Of a stretch of DNA of 64,000 nt, positions 7,656 through 16,987 are shown piece after piece; within the stretch, counting starts at the first letter, position 1; each line of letters opens with the position of its first letter. The notes beneath the pieces are model-generated. The model made no database searches and was not told where the DNA came from. It worked only from the letters and a program-made list of their open reading frames with translations. Origin of the DNA: an uncultured Clostridium sp. (GTDB lineage: Bacteria > Bacillota > Clostridia > Lachnospirales > Lachnospiraceae); assembly GCA_900538475.1 (NCBI GenBank), contig UPYT01000018.1, forward strand, positions 1 to 64,000, written 5' to 3'. Made by a program: the position numbers and the translations under genes.

Positions 7656-8489
7656 ATGGCATTAACATTAAACTTTCGAGACATCACCCCTGAAGACACC
7701 AGAATCCTCCGTATGGTAGCACTGAGAAACGGAAAAGCGGAAGATTATCTCTGCTGCGATGTTACCAATGAGGACGGCGTAACCCAGACTACCTGGTACA
7801 GCAAAGCGGATGTGGCCCTCTGGGGCGAGGATTATATCCGGGCGCACACCACAATGGAGTACAGCGATTATACGGGATGGATCATCAGCCTGGATATGGA
7901 GCCGTGGAACGATGCACAGGCGTCGCCCGCCAACCAGGAGAAAGGGGCGTCCCTTCCCCAAATTCCCACCTGGCTGGAGGGCCATGTTAAGGAACAGGCA
8001 CAAAAGCGCCTGCCCACCGTGACCCTCTGCTCCTCTGCTGGAAATGAACTGCTGGAGGTTTGGTATTACGGAGAGTTGTTCACGGTGAAGGGAGAGCCCC
8101 AACCCTATATCATAGATGGCGACGAGGCCCCTGGATTGGTGGCAGCCCGTGACCCGGAGAGCGGCGAGACATTTGTCATCTTCGACAACGGGCGGCATGG
8201 CTATAACAACCTGTTCTGCGATGAGCATGATCCGGCAGAACTGGAACACCGCCCCCTCAAGCGGTATGAAATCCCTGCCTCCAAGTTGGTGCTGGAGCTG
8301 GGCTGCGGCAACGACTATGAGAACGAAAAAGAGGACTTTGAGGTGGACGAAGCGGATACCGTAGAACTGATCAACGGTGAGCGGATGCCCTGGGAGCAGG
8401 TCAAGCGGGACGGCATCGACTACATTGCACTTTACTATGTGAATGAAAAAGGGCAACAGGTGCAGATTCTGGATGCGGAACTGGCATGA
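7656..8489 (+). CDS. Hypothetical island protein, 277 aa
   Basis: An acidic soluble protein of 277 aa with no domain I can name. The central part (about 125-200) looks beta-rich, with repeated short strands (LEVWYYGELFTVKG, ETFVIFDNGRHGYNN). An acidic segment around 225-240 follows. ATG 7656 sits behind AAGGAGGCTGCCC, an excellent ribosome-binding site. It lies 39 bp after the DUF6138-like pair in the same operon. Confidence 0.75.
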   Translation: MALTLNFRDITPEDTRILRMVALRNGKAEDYLCCDVTNEDGVTQTTWYSKADVALWGEDYIRAHTTMEYSDYTGWIISLDMEPWNDAQASPANQEKGASLPQIPTWLEGHVKEQAQKRLPTVTLCSSAGNELLEVWYYGELFTVKGEPQPYIIDGDEAPGLVAARDPESGETFVIFDNGRHGYNNLFCDEHDPAELEHRPLKRYEIPASKLVLELGCGNDYENEKEDFEVDEADTVELINGERMPWEQVKRDGIDYIALYYVNEKGQQVQILDAELA

Positions 8490-8533
8490 GTACAACAGGA
8501 CTGTTTTGGTAGCAGAATAAGGAGAGAAGCAAA

Positions 8534-9289
8534 ATGGAACAGGCATATTGCACCGCAGTTTTCTGGCGCGGCGGAGAAAAGATTGATCTGAATGGGCGAA
8601 AGCCGGATGCGGTACGGTGCCTATCTGTGACGGGAGAGCGGAAGGTGAATCTGTCCTTCCTGCGAGATTATCCCAATCTGGAGGAACTAACCCTAATGGA
8701 AAAGTGTGAGGGTGTAGAAGTTCTCTCCGGGCTAAAGCAGCTTCATACACTGTCCCTATGGCTGTCGGCCCCTGTTTCCTGGGACAATGTTTCTCTCCCC
8801 GGCCTGCGTGTTCTCCACCTGCGTGGGGAAAAGAATGGCGACATCACCCCACTTCTCACCAGCATTACCTATCTCCATTTGGAGGAAATGCGGAAAACGG
8901 AAGATCTTGCCGCTTTCCTGACTCCAGCGACCCGGCTTCAGAAACTCTATCTCCAGTCACTCCCAGCTGTGCAGGAACTACCGGCTCTGGATGGGCTTCC
9001 TTCCCTTTATGCCCTGAAACTCTATGAGCTGCATAAACTAAACGATTTGTCCGCCCTCTCTCACAGCCATTTGCGCTACTTTGTCGCTTCTCTGATCGGG
9101 GATAAACTCTCCGCCCAGGCGCTGGCAGATGCTGTGATGGCGATTCCCAATCTGGAGGCAGCCGCGCTCCAGCTGGCGGATCGCTCCGAGCGGCGCTATG
9201 GCGGTGTCCAAAAAGCCTTTGCCGCCGCTGGGAAGTCCCCGCTGCTGCGGGAGGAAATCAGTGCTTTGACCACATGGCTGTTGCTATGA
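8534..9289 (+). CDS. Leucine-rich-repeat-like protein
   Basis: A 251-aa protein whose residues about 35-185 show spaced leucine-rich units (LSFLRDYPNLEELTL, LSGLKQLHTLSL, LPGLRVLHL, TRLQKLYLQSLP, LPSLYALKLYEL), typical of a short LRR solenoid. There is no signal peptide, so it should act in the cytoplasm as a protein-binding scaffold. The start is ATG 8534 after AAGGAGAGAAGC. In this operon it most simply serves as a binding partner for an incoming protein. Confidence 0.75.
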   Translation: MEQAYCTAVFWRGGEKIDLNGRKPDAVRCLSVTGERKVNLSFLRDYPNLEELTLMEKCEGVEVLSGLKQLHTLSLWLSAPVSWDNVSLPGLRVLHLRGEKNGDITPLLTSITYLHLEEMRKTEDLAAFLTPATRLQKLYLQSLPAVQELPALDGLPSLYALKLYELHKLNDLSALSHSHLRYFVASLIGDKLSAQALADAVMAIPNLEAAALQLADRSERRYGGVQKAFAAAGKSPLLREEISALTTWLLL

Positions 9290-9319
9290 TGTAGGAAATG
9301 GGAAAAGGAGAAACTACCT

Positions 9320-11752
9320 ATGGCAGAGTTCAAACAAATCATAGATGATGCGCTGGACATTTTGAAATTTGACGGAGCCGTACAGGACACTCTGGCGGAA
9401 CTGCGAGAAAAATGGGGCGCGCAGGTCCCGGCGCTGCTGGATGAACGCTTTGATGCCGTTGGCGTTCAATATATGAAACTATCCCATGAAAAAGGGGCGG
9501 CGGCGTTGGGGCAGGAGCTGTCTGCCTTCGGCTGGGCACTGTATAACCTGGACGATGAGGACGAGTATCTGTTTGCCTTGATCCCAGAGGAAGAACGCAG
9601 CGAATGGGAACGCTACTGCAAAAAGCAGGGGCAATATTGTCACCTGATGAAACAGCAAGGACGAAAATGGGGCGACCATGCCAAGGAGCAGGACCCTGGA
9701 AAGCTAATGCCCTGCGAGGAATACATACTTCAGGATGAGTACGATTATTTCTTCAACTCCCTGGCGGGTGATTTTGCGGCGGGCGAATGGAAAAACCAGG
9801 ATGCAGAAGAATGGAAAAACGGCTGTGTGGCCGATCTGCGCCAGCGTCCGCCCCAGGTGACCCGCGCCCACAGCTTGCCGCACCTTGGGTGCCTCACTTA
9901 TTCCGCAGAAAATGGACTCTATGCCGCGTCCAGGGCCGCTGGCAGCGGGACTATTGGCCGAGCATTATTGAGCAAGAATCCAGCCACGCTTAACTGGGTC
10001 GAACCGTCCCCCATTGGATATGACGGTCCACCCCAGACCCTGTGCTGGGCTGACCATTCCCTCTGGGTGGGTGATCCCACCAACGCTACACGGATTGAAC
10101 TGACAGACCGGGGCACCTGTCAGGATGTGAAAAACTGGACTCTGCCGGAAGATGGATGGAGCACCAAATACCATTGCGGCATTACGACAGACGGTCTGGG
10201 CCGGGTCTACTTTTCCAACGAGTGGTACAAGGGGCAGATTTACCGCTGGGAAAACGGCAAGGTAACAAAACACACCTTCTCACTGGATGGATACGACCAT
10301 CTCTCCGAGGCCGTTCCCGTTCCCGGCACAGGCCGCATTACCATGATCCACGCAGTCAGTGGCAAGGGGCGGATGGAAGAATGCCTGCTGGAATTGGATA
10401 TGGACACCGGGCGGTGCCGAATTGCCCCCCTGCCTGGAATGGGCGAGGGGCTGAAACTTCGCTGGTTTACCGGGGACTGGCTGCTGGTGCAGGGAAACGG
10501 CGAGATCCTCTCCGATGACTTTGCCCAGCTCATCAATAGGAACACCCGTGAAGTGCTGCGTATCCGTCCGGGAATGTTCGGCGGGGAGAACATGCAGCAC
10601 ATTGGAATACTCACCGATGGCACGGTGGTCATCGTCACCCGGCGGGATAGGGTTGGGCCGGTATTTCGTTATCCCATCGACTTCTGGGGCTTCCTGCGGA
10701 CGGCAAACAAGCCCAAAAAGCTGGAATGGCGAGAGTACAAAGAAGTGTACCCGAATCTGCCCATCTTTCTACCGCCCAAGGCCACGGAGCGAAAAATCAT
10801 TCTCAAAAAAGACAGCCTGACTATCCTGGGGTCGGTATTTACGCCGCCGTTTACCCTTTCGCAGCTTTCGGAAAAGCTGGGGCCCGCCCGCATTGTCCTG
10901 CAAAATGGAACACGAAAAAGCCCCATTACAGGCCGAGAGAGTCCCTATACCCAGGCACTTGCTTTGTGGGACGAACTTGGACTACAGGGCTGGTTGGACG
11001 AAGATGAGCAGACCATCAAAACCATTGGTGTCCGGGTAGCGGCACAGGGAGAGTATGCGGTCCGGCAGACATTTGACGGAGCGGTTTGGATCGGGTCCAA
11101 GGACTACCGAGAGGCCAGCTGGAAGGATTTCGCCGGATTTGCCCATACCCTCAAATTAGGCGGCTTTACCGTTTATACCCGCTTGCCGGGTCCTGTTCCA
11201 GAGGAGCAATCAGCGCAGAAAGCAAAGCTGGAGGCCCTCTCCGCCATGGTACAGATCAGCTGGAAAGAGCCAGAGAATAAGGCGGCGAAAGCGCAGAAAT
11301 ACAAGTTATCCAAGCCGACTGAACCAGTGCTCACCTTTACCAGCTTCAACTTCAAGCTGGCGGTTATGGAAGTCCTGATGTACGAGAAAGGCTTACTGGC
11401 TCCTAAACTGGATGCACATGAGTTTGCCAGAGAGTATAGCCGACGCAAGATCGACATTGACGCGGAAGGGTATGAACCCATCCCAGAGATTCGGAAGTGG
11501 CTGGAGAAATACCCTGTCCCGGAGCGGCTGGCCCCGGAGGTCACAGAAATTGAGATGGATGGCGGTAGCGAGATTTATACCCAGCTCTGTCCGTTCTGGG
11601 ATGGCGAGGATGGAGCCTTTGATCTTAATACCATTACGGAGGCGGAACTGCGCCAGTTCCCCAATCTCAACCATATTACTCTCATGTCCTCCAAGCCGGA
11701 ACAGGTGCTGCCGGTTCTGGAACGGTGCAGTATCAAGGTAGACTTGCTGTGA
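9320..11752 (+). CDS. Large multidomain protein (propeller-like, DUF7738/DUF6892-like)
   Basis: An 810-aa protein. Residues about 1-160 are helical and acidic. About 180-460 read as beta-propeller-like repeats (GLGRVYFSNEWYKGQIYRWENG, WADHSLWVGDP). About 490-580 resemble DUF7738 (LTILGSVFTPPFTLSQLSEKLG, WDELGL). About 680-810 resemble DUF6892 (FNFKLAVMEVLMYEKGLL, CPFWDGEDGAFDLNTIT). Domain names are from memory. No catalytic motif, signal or membrane segment was found. Start ATG 9320 after AAAAGGAGAAACT. Co-occurrence of the last two domains is typical of immunity-type gene clusters. Confidence 0.75.
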   Translation: MAEFKQIIDDALDILKFDGAVQDTLAELREKWGAQVPALLDERFDAVGVQYMKLSHEKGAAALGQELSAFGWALYNLDDEDEYLFALIPEEERSEWERYCKKQGQYCHLMKQQGRKWGDHAKEQDPGKLMPCEEYILQDEYDYFFNSLAGDFAAGEWKNQDAEEWKNGCVADLRQRPPQVTRAHSLPHLGCLTYSAENGLYAASRAAGSGTIGRALLSKNPATLNWVEPSPIGYDGPPQTLCWADHSLWVGDPTNATRIELTDRGTCQDVKNWTLPEDGWSTKYHCGITTDGLGRVYFSNEWYKGQIYRWENGKVTKHTFSLDGYDHLSEAVPVPGTGRITMIHAVSGKGRMEECLLELDMDTGRCRIAPLPGMGEGLKLRWFTGDWLLVQGNGEILSDDFAQLINRNTREVLRIRPGMFGGENMQHIGILTDGTVVIVTRRDRVGPVFRYPIDFWGFLRTANKPKKLEWREYKEVYPNLPIFLPPKATERKIILKKDSLTILGSVFTPPFTLSQLSEKLGPARIVLQNGTRKSPITGRESPYTQALALWDELGLQGWLDEDEQTIKTIGVRVAAQGEYAVRQTFDGAVWIGSKDYREASWKDFAGFAHTLKLGGFTVYTRLPGPVPEEQSAQKAKLEALSAMVQISWKEPENKAAKAQKYKLSKPTEPVLTFTSFNFKLAVMEVLMYEKGLLAPKLDAHEFAREYSRRKIDIDAEGYEPIPEIRKWLEKYPVPERLAPEVTEIEMDGGSEIYTQLCPFWDGEDGAFDLNTITEAELRQFPNLNHITLMSSKPEQVLPVLERCSIKVDLL

Positions 11753-11761
11753 GGTGAAAGC

Positions 11762-12793
11762 ATGAAAGCGAAACTAAAAGTGATAAAGGACTGGGAGTTC
11801 GAGGAATTTGAACTGACGGGAACTTCCTTCAAATACAGCCCGACTGGATGCAAAGGTATGGTGGCCCGCAGCGAGGATGAAATTGTGTTTTGGACCTATC
11901 ATCTCGCGCAAAAGTGCAGCGGCGTTTTGTGGGTCAAAGGCGAAGTTTCCAGGTGGATTCCCAGCCCGGAGCCGAAAGAGCAGCAAGATGTTTGGGAAGA
12001 TCCTGTCTTGCTCTCATGCGACAGAGGAATACTGTTGGTTTGCCCGGCCAGTAAATCCCTTTGGTGGATGCCGCAGATGGATGGAGAGTGGATTCCGATC
12101 CCCATGGATAACTGGTGTGCCCAGGGTATTCCCAAGCCGGTAGCAGTCACCGGAAGCCAGGGCGTTTTCCCTATTGTGTGCCGAGTGGACAACTCCGCTG
12201 ATGCGACCAACAGTTTTACCAGCCTGACGGTAGACCTTGAAACCATGACTGCACACTGGGCAGAAAGCGGCTCTTGTGTATACAGCAAAGCAGGAACCCG
12301 ACAGACCCATTTGGCGGCAGTAGAGCGTGCTGGCGGAAATTTTGCCCAGGCAGACTTTCACTACAACTATCCTATGATTGGCTCTATACTGGAACAGAAT
12401 GGACAGTTTTATGCCTTTTTGGAAAGCAGCACCATCAATCCGGCAGGTCTTTCTCTCATGGGCTACTATTGGTATCTGGAACTGGAGGAAAACGGACTAT
12501 TCAAAAAGAAACTGTGGGGCAAAGATAATTTAAGCCGCCTGCCCGGAAAACACGGGATGCGCGGAAAATTCTCCGGTGACAGGACTTGCCTGATCCTGTC
12601 TCCCATTTTTAAGAATGATGACTGGAAGGGTAAACAAAAGGTGCTGCGCCTTTCAGATTTGGTGCTGATCGACCTTGCCATGCCCCGTGGATACGCTTCC
12701 TTCCATGTGCTGGATGTATGGGGAAACCGGGCATTTCTCAGCGATGAGAAAAACAAGCTGGTTCTTTGTGAAATGACCTTGGAACAGTTATGA
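11762..12793 (+). CDS. Hypothetical beta-propeller-like protein, 343 aa
   Basis: A 343-aa soluble protein, tryptophan-rich, with many short strand-like repeats (EDEIVFWTYHL, KSLWWMPQMDGEWIPIP, LMGYYWYLELEENG). It suggests a beta-propeller related in style to the middle of the preceding protein. It starts at ATG 11762 just 9 bp after the previous stop, with GTGAGGTGAAAG as ribosome-binding site. No catalytic residues were recognised. Probably a protein-binding partner in the same cytoplasmic system. Confidence 0.7.
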   Translation: MKAKLKVIKDWEFEEFELTGTSFKYSPTGCKGMVARSEDEIVFWTYHLAQKCSGVLWVKGEVSRWIPSPEPKEQQDVWEDPVLLSCDRGILLVCPASKSLWWMPQMDGEWIPIPMDNWCAQGIPKPVAVTGSQGVFPIVCRVDNSADATNSFTSLTVDLETMTAHWAESGSCVYSKAGTRQTHLAAVERAGGNFAQADFHYNYPMIGSILEQNGQFYAFLESSTINPAGLSLMGYYWYLELEENGLFKKKLWGKDNLSRLPGKHGMRGKFSGDRTCLILSPIFKNDDWKGKQKVLRLSDLVLIDLAMPRGYASFHVLDVWGNRAFLSDEKNKLVLCEMTLEQL

Positions 12794-12802
12794 GGTAAAC
12801 CA

Positions 12803-13180
12803 ATGGAATTATTTGCAAAAAGAATGACTTGGGAGCTGGACAATGAGGAAGGACTGTCCTGCCTGTCCTTTGAACTGGAGGATGGCTACTTTACACTCTC
12901 CCGCAAGACCGGCGCGGAAACACTCCGCTTGGAAATGAATGATCCAGCCAATGGTCAGTTGATTGACCCGGACTGTTTTGAATATGCCCTTGATAATACC
13001 AGGTTTCGTCTAAATATCGTGCGGAACAACCGAAAAGTTCTGCGGTATCTGGAAGAACACCACATCAACACGGAGTTGTATGGAGAAATCGTCCTTCACT
13101 ACACTCCTCTCAGCAAGCCACAGCTTGAATCATTATCTGCCGTGGTTCTCAGACTGTTTTTCGGTGAACTGCTTTTTTAG
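12803..13180 (+). CDS. Small hypothetical island protein, 125 aa
   Basis: A 125-aa protein with alternating charged and hydrophobic residues, probably alpha/beta; nothing recognised. ATG 12803 follows TGAGGTAAACCA, 9 bp after the previous stop. The size matches typical single-domain immunity proteins. A longer frame starting inside its 3' end (13080) is not the true start of the next gene. Confidence 0.7.
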   Translation: MELFAKRMTWELDNEEGLSCLSFELEDGYFTLSRKTGAETLRLEMNDPANGQLIDPDCFEYALDNTRFRLNIVRNNRKVLRYLEEHHINTELYGEIVLHYTPLSKPQLESLSAVVLRLFFGELLF

Positions 13181-13226
13181 GCGGAAACAGAAGTGTCGTT
13201 GGCAGAAATCATGCGAGGGGATAACT

Positions 13227-13928
13227 ATGGTTAAAATTCATCGTATTTGGTTCAATACGGAGAGAATGGACAGAGAGGATCACTACAAAATCACATTATT
13301 CAGTCGCCCTCGTGTATCTATTCATGTGGACGAGTACATTTGGAGTTTCATCGAAGAAAACATTGTGAAGCCACACAAGCTTATGCGCAGTGAGAAGCAT
13401 GGGTATCTGTTGGACATTTCGTTTGACCAGTTTGACCCAGCAAAACACCGATATTATCCGCTTTCCCCGTACAACGGGCCGCTTCGGGAAGGTGTCGAGA
13501 TGGACAGCGCAAACAGAAGCTATTTCCGTGAGGATTTTGTAGGCGGCAAGGAGCGGACTACCTGGTTCTCTCCCAATAAAATATGGACAAACTGCGGCGA
13601 CAAGGTCCTGAATGTGGACATCAAAGCCGCCAATGTAAGCGAGAGCATCACCCCCAGAGAATACGCAGACTTGCTGTTCGATGGGATTGGGGCAGCATTG
13701 GTGTTTAACTTCAAAAGGCTCAAGCGCGAGGAGTTTGATGGGCTGAAGCCCAAGATTGACTGGAGCATCGTAGAAAGCTTCCCCTTTCCCGCACCCTTTG
13801 AGGAGCAGCGGTACATTGGGGATGAAGGCGAAATTCATGTGTATTCCTGGGATGGCCGAAAGGAAACGACCCTTGTTGGTCCCTATTCCGTGCGGGAGTT
13901 GTATCTGGAGCATTTCGGAGAATCGTGA
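13227..13928 (+). CDS. Hypothetical island protein, 233 aa
   Basis: A 233-aa soluble protein with N-terminal MVKIHRIWFNTERMDREDHYK. Aromatic-rich alpha/beta segments follow, including ITPREYADLLFDGIGAALVFNF. Start ATG 13227 is chosen over 13080 because the longer frame overlaps the previous gene by 101 bp and GCGAGGGGATAACT precedes this ATG. Family not recognised; probably another immunity-type single domain. Confidence 0.75.
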   Translation: MVKIHRIWFNTERMDREDHYKITLFSRPRVSIHVDEYIWSFIEENIVKPHKLMRSEKHGYLLDISFDQFDPAKHRYYPLSPYNGPLREGVEMDSANRSYFREDFVGGKERTTWFSPNKIWTNCGDKVLNVDIKAANVSESITPREYADLLFDGIGAALVFNFKRLKREEFDGLKPKIDWSIVESFPFPAPFEEQRYIGDEGEIHVYSWDGRKETTLVGPYSVRELYLEHFGES

Positions 13929-13942
13929 GGAGGAATTTTGCC

Positions 13943-14218
13943 GTGCAAGTTTGGTCAAAGGTGGATTTTGGTACCGGAACGGTCACCTTTCTGGATGACA
14001 CACGAAAAGAAGATATGCTGCAAGTGGAATATCCAAACAGTTTCTTGCTGGATATGGGCTGGTATCAGGACAGATATATCATTTCTATCATTCAAAATTT
14101 TGATTGGACGCATCCAGTCCAGCAGTATGAAACAGCAGAAAGGAATCAGCTTCCCAAGCTGTTGACGGAGGCGGTTCGCCTTGTGGAAAAGGAATCACAG
14201 TCTGCCGGAGCAAATTGA
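13943..14218 (+). CDS. Small hypothetical island protein, 91 aa
   Basis: A 91-aa protein beginning at GTG 13943, placed 9 bp after GAGGAGG, which overlaps the previous stop. Upstream GTG 13925 is in frame but lies too close to that site. The core (KVDFGTGTVTFLDDT, EDMLQVEYPNSFLLDMGWYQD) is strand-rich and ends in an acidic helix. Relatives seem to exist as stand-alone immunity-size proteins, but no family name is secure. Confidence 0.7.
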   Translation: MQVWSKVDFGTGTVTFLDDTRKEDMLQVEYPNSFLLDMGWYQDRYIISIIQNFDWTHPVQQYETAERNQLPKLLTEAVRLVEKESQSAGAN

Positions 14219-14231
14219 AAGAGGACTTGAT

Positions 14232-15236
14232 ATGAACGAGAATTTATTTAGACCACAATTTGATACATTGAAACTGTCCGATAAGCTCTGGCTGATGCAG
14301 ACGCTGGCGACTCGTTATAATTTGACATTCAAAGAACTATACGCCTTTTCCCGCTGGAGACAGAGCTGCACTACCGGCCTGTTTGAAAAAGGTGGCCGGG
14401 AGTTTGTCTTTGTCCCAGGCGATACCGTGATTCTTGGCTGGGAGGGCTTTATCCAAGGAATGGACAAGGCCAACCAAGAGGAACTGGCGGATATTTTTGC
14501 GGAAATCGAATATGAGGGCACTGCGGAGGAATTTCTTCGGCAAGGTATGACCCCAGTACGCCAGATGACCATTGGCCCCATGTTTGTGGGCAGAAAACTG
14601 GAGGAGATTGGCTGGGAAAGTGTACCCATGAACGACCCTCGCATCACCGCCCACCCTGAGTGGCTGGAGAACTTGCAGAGGTGGGCGGGTCAGGACAGCC
14701 AGAGCTTTGAAATACACGAAACGGTCCGCTTTGAACGCAATGCTGATAGCTGGCGAGCGTGGCTGTGCCATCCAATGACCTACCCAGAGTTTCAGCGGTC
14801 CCTGTTGTGGGAGCTGGCAGCCAGCCTTCCCACGCCGGATGAGTGGGCCTACCTGTGCGGCGGCGGATGCCGAACCCTGTTTCCCTGGGGGGATGGACTG
14901 GACTACAAGATGAAACTACACCACTTTGAAAGAGAGGAAGAACAGGGTAAGTCATACGACATAGAGCAGGCTAACTTCTTTGGCCTGTCTATTGCCTACG
15001 ACCCCTATAAGCGAGAGTTGGTAGACGGGAAAACATTGACCACCTGCGGCGGCGACGGAGGCTGCAATATCTGCGGAGGCATGGGTCCTTTGCTTGGATA
15101 TTTACCCTGTTCCCCTCATTGTAAACCGGAGGTTCGGGAAGATAATGAGATTCACAATGACTATGACTTTTTCCGTCCTGTTATCCGGGTGCAGACATCC
15201 GGGTGGAGAATGGTAATAGATAGAGCGCAAGAGTAA
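14232..15236 (+). CDS. SUMF1/formylglycine-enzyme-like fold protein
   Basis: A 334-aa protein. The C-terminal half (about 185-325) resembles the FGE-sulfatase (SUMF1) fold: LPTPDEWAYLCGGGCRTLFPWGD, NFFGLSIAYDPYKRELVDG, and a late FFRPVIRV segment. The cysteines lie in a CGGDGGCNICGGMG cluster rather than the enzyme arrangement, so catalysis is doubtful. ATG 14232 is 13 bp after the previous stop, with GAGGACTTGAT upstream. It is likely a binding protein, as is common for non-catalytic members. No sulfatase partner is in the window. Confidence 0.65.
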   Translation: MNENLFRPQFDTLKLSDKLWLMQTLATRYNLTFKELYAFSRWRQSCTTGLFEKGGREFVFVPGDTVILGWEGFIQGMDKANQEELADIFAEIEYEGTAEEFLRQGMTPVRQMTIGPMFVGRKLEEIGWESVPMNDPRITAHPEWLENLQRWAGQDSQSFEIHETVRFERNADSWRAWLCHPMTYPEFQRSLLWELAASLPTPDEWAYLCGGGCRTLFPWGDGLDYKMKLHHFEREEEQGKSYDIEQANFFGLSIAYDPYKRELVDGKTLTTCGGDGGCNICGGMGPLLGYLPCSPHCKPEVREDNEIHNDYDFFRPVIRVQTSGWRMVIDRAQE

Positions 15237-15247
15237 GGAGGTAAACT

Positions 15248-16207
15248 ATGGAATGGCCAAAACGGGCACGAACAGCGGATTGGGAAAACGGTGTCCTAAC
15301 TTTAGATGAAGAAAAGAAATTTGATATTCCGGAGCTGACCACAGAGATCATGGAACGGCTGGCCGGTTACACCCTGGTGGGATTCCATGTGAAAGGGTAT
15401 CCGGTGACGGATGAACTGCTTGCCCCCTTTGCCGGGCATAAAAGTATGGTCAACTTCGGCGTGGAGAACAGCGCCCTTACCGACGCCTGTTTTCCCGTTT
15501 TTTCCGCCATGTCCAAGCTGCGCATCCTGCTGCTGACCGGGAACTCCGGAATCGACGGAAGCGGCCTGTCCGCCCTGCAAAGCTGTAAACTGGACCTGCT
15601 GGCCCTTGACCACACTGGGTTGGATGATGCCGGTCTGCTCCAGGCGGCTTCCATCCCCAAGCTATCCCATATCTGGATCGACCATACTGCTGTCACTTAT
15701 GAGGGCTTGCTGGCTGTCGCCGGCAACAACTACATCAAGCCGGTGGTCCATGTGCAGTTCACCAAGGAGCAAATGGAACACTTCTCTCAGTTCCAGCGAG
15801 AAAAGGCCAAAAAGCCCGTCCAGCTGGATGAGCAGGCAGCGTCGGAATGCCGCAGGGTGTTGTCTGCCTTCTTTGCCGAGATGACAGAATGGGAGCAGTA
15901 CATGGAGCAGGCTGGGTTTGAAGATCCCGAGGCTGTGCCCCGCCTGCTGGCGATCTGGGAGAAGTATGTGAGCGAAAAGCCCCGTCCGGGCTATCTGCCT
16001 CTGGACCTCTCATACAGTGCCCAGGGCACCTACAAGGGGGAAGAATTCTTTGACGCGGAGCAGATCACCAAGAACAAGCTCTACATCTACACCAGAGAGA
16101 AAAATACCGGCTTTGACCGCCGTTTCCTCATGAAGCGTGTGGGCGAGGTTTGGATGATCGACGCGGTACATGAGCGGCTGGACGGCTGGCAGCGCGTGGG
16201 ATTGTGA
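15248..16207 (+). CDS. LRR protein with C-terminal NTF2-like immunity domain
   Basis: A 319-aa fusion. Residues about 40-175 form leucine-rich repeats (MSKLRILLLTGNSGIDGSGL, LDLLALDHTGLDDAGLL, PKLSHIWIDHTAVTYEGLL). Residues about 200-319 look like an NTF2-fold immunity domain: a helix with MTEWEQYMEQ, then strands ending GEVWMIDAVHERLDGWQ. ATG 15248 follows AAGGAGGTAAACT, 11 bp after the previous stop. NTF2-fold immunity proteins bind and block toxins of competing bacteria; the target here is unknown. Confidence 0.75.
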   Translation: MEWPKRARTADWENGVLTLDEEKKFDIPELTTEIMERLAGYTLVGFHVKGYPVTDELLAPFAGHKSMVNFGVENSALTDACFPVFSAMSKLRILLLTGNSGIDGSGLSALQSCKLDLLALDHTGLDDAGLLQAASIPKLSHIWIDHTAVTYEGLLAVAGNNYIKPVVHVQFTKEQMEHFSQFQREKAKKPVQLDEQAASECRRVLSAFFAEMTEWEQYMEQAGFEDPEAVPRLLAIWEKYVSEKPRPGYLPLDLSYSAQGTYKGEEFFDAEQITKNKLYIYTREKNTGFDRRFLMKRVGEVWMIDAVHERLDGWQRVGL

Positions 16208-16219
16208 GGAATGAACATC

Positions 16220-16972
16220 ATGATAGACAAAGAAACATTGATAGCAAAACTTATAGATCTGGCTGAGGGACGAGAAACACCCGAAACCTGGCAAAACTGG
16301 TGGGACGAGCATGAGCCGGAGCTGGAAACCCTGCTCAATCGAGGTGAATTCCTGAAACTGAAACCCTGTCGGCATGACTTCCAGTGGGTTCCGGTGCTTA
16401 CCAGCCAAAAGGGAGCCATCGCCATTCTGGAAAAGAGCAGCACAGCATTTGAGGCCAGCAAGCTCTACCAGGAGCAGTATCTGGCCGAGCTGGACGCTTT
16501 CTGCAAGGAGCAGGAGCGAGTACAGCGGGAAAAGCAAAAGGAGTTCAAGGCCAACAACCCGGAGCTGTTTTGCCGATACCCCAAGTTCTCCAAGGCGTTG
16601 GCAAAGGTACTTGACCCCTCTGACGAGATCAAGCCCGCCGCCACTGAGGAGCAAATCGGGAATCAAGAAAGTAAGCTGGACTTCACATTCCCGTCCCAGG
16701 TGCGAGAGTTCTTCCTGCTGACCGCTGGCATACAGGTATCCACGGGCGTGATCCTTACCCTTTCCGGGATGTTTGATCTGACCATCCATGGAGAGAAGTA
16801 TTGTGTGCTGGGAGAGTTCTGGAAAGAAGCGGACGGCGACCAGCTCTTGCTCCGCACTGGAGAGGAAACCGTCTGGTACTACGCTCATGAACAGGACAAG
16901 GTAAAGCGTCTCTGCAATGATTTGATAGAACTACTGGAGAAAAAACTGGCAAATTATCTTAACCAAAGATAA
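16220..16972 (+). CDS. SMI1/KNR4 (SUKH) domain protein
   Basis: A 250-aa protein. The second half (about 140-245) matches the SUKH/SMI1-KNR4 pattern: EEQIGNQESKLDFTFPSQVREFFLLTAG, followed by a strand-rich segment and a C-terminal helix. SUKH proteins are among the commonest bacterial immunity proteins against polymorphic toxins. ATG 16220 is preferred to ATG 16211 because GTGAGGA sits at the right distance only for the later codon. The N-terminal half is charged and helical with no known domain. Confidence 0.82.
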   Translation: MIDKETLIAKLIDLAEGRETPETWQNWWDEHEPELETLLNRGEFLKLKPCRHDFQWVPVLTSQKGAIAILEKSSTAFEASKLYQEQYLAELDAFCKEQERVQREKQKEFKANNPELFCRYPKFSKALAKVLDPSDEIKPAATEEQIGNQESKLDFTFPSQVREFFLLTAGIQVSTGVILTLSGMFDLTIHGEKYCVLGEFWKEADGDQLLLRTGEETVWYYAHEQDKVKRLCNDLIELLEKKLANYLNQR

Positions 16973-16987
16973 AAAGGAGGTCATGAT

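Noticed and set aside
7668..8750. A 360-codon open frame on the minus strand
   Set aside because: It lies opposite two well-formed + strand genes with good ribosome-binding sites, has no such site itself and resembles no family; it is a shadow frame of GC-rich coding DNA. The same holds for minus frames at 16010-16888, 16994-18148, 19475-20266 and 35409-36572.
9320..11752. The 810-aa island protein considered as a toxin
   Set aside because: No signal, LXG or other export domain, no nuclease or deaminase motif, and its domains resemble immunity-cluster families.
14232..15236. Formylglycine-generating enzyme assignment
   Set aside because: The fold resemblance is limited to the C-terminal half, the cysteine arrangement differs and no sulfatase gene is present, so an enzyme name is not justified.
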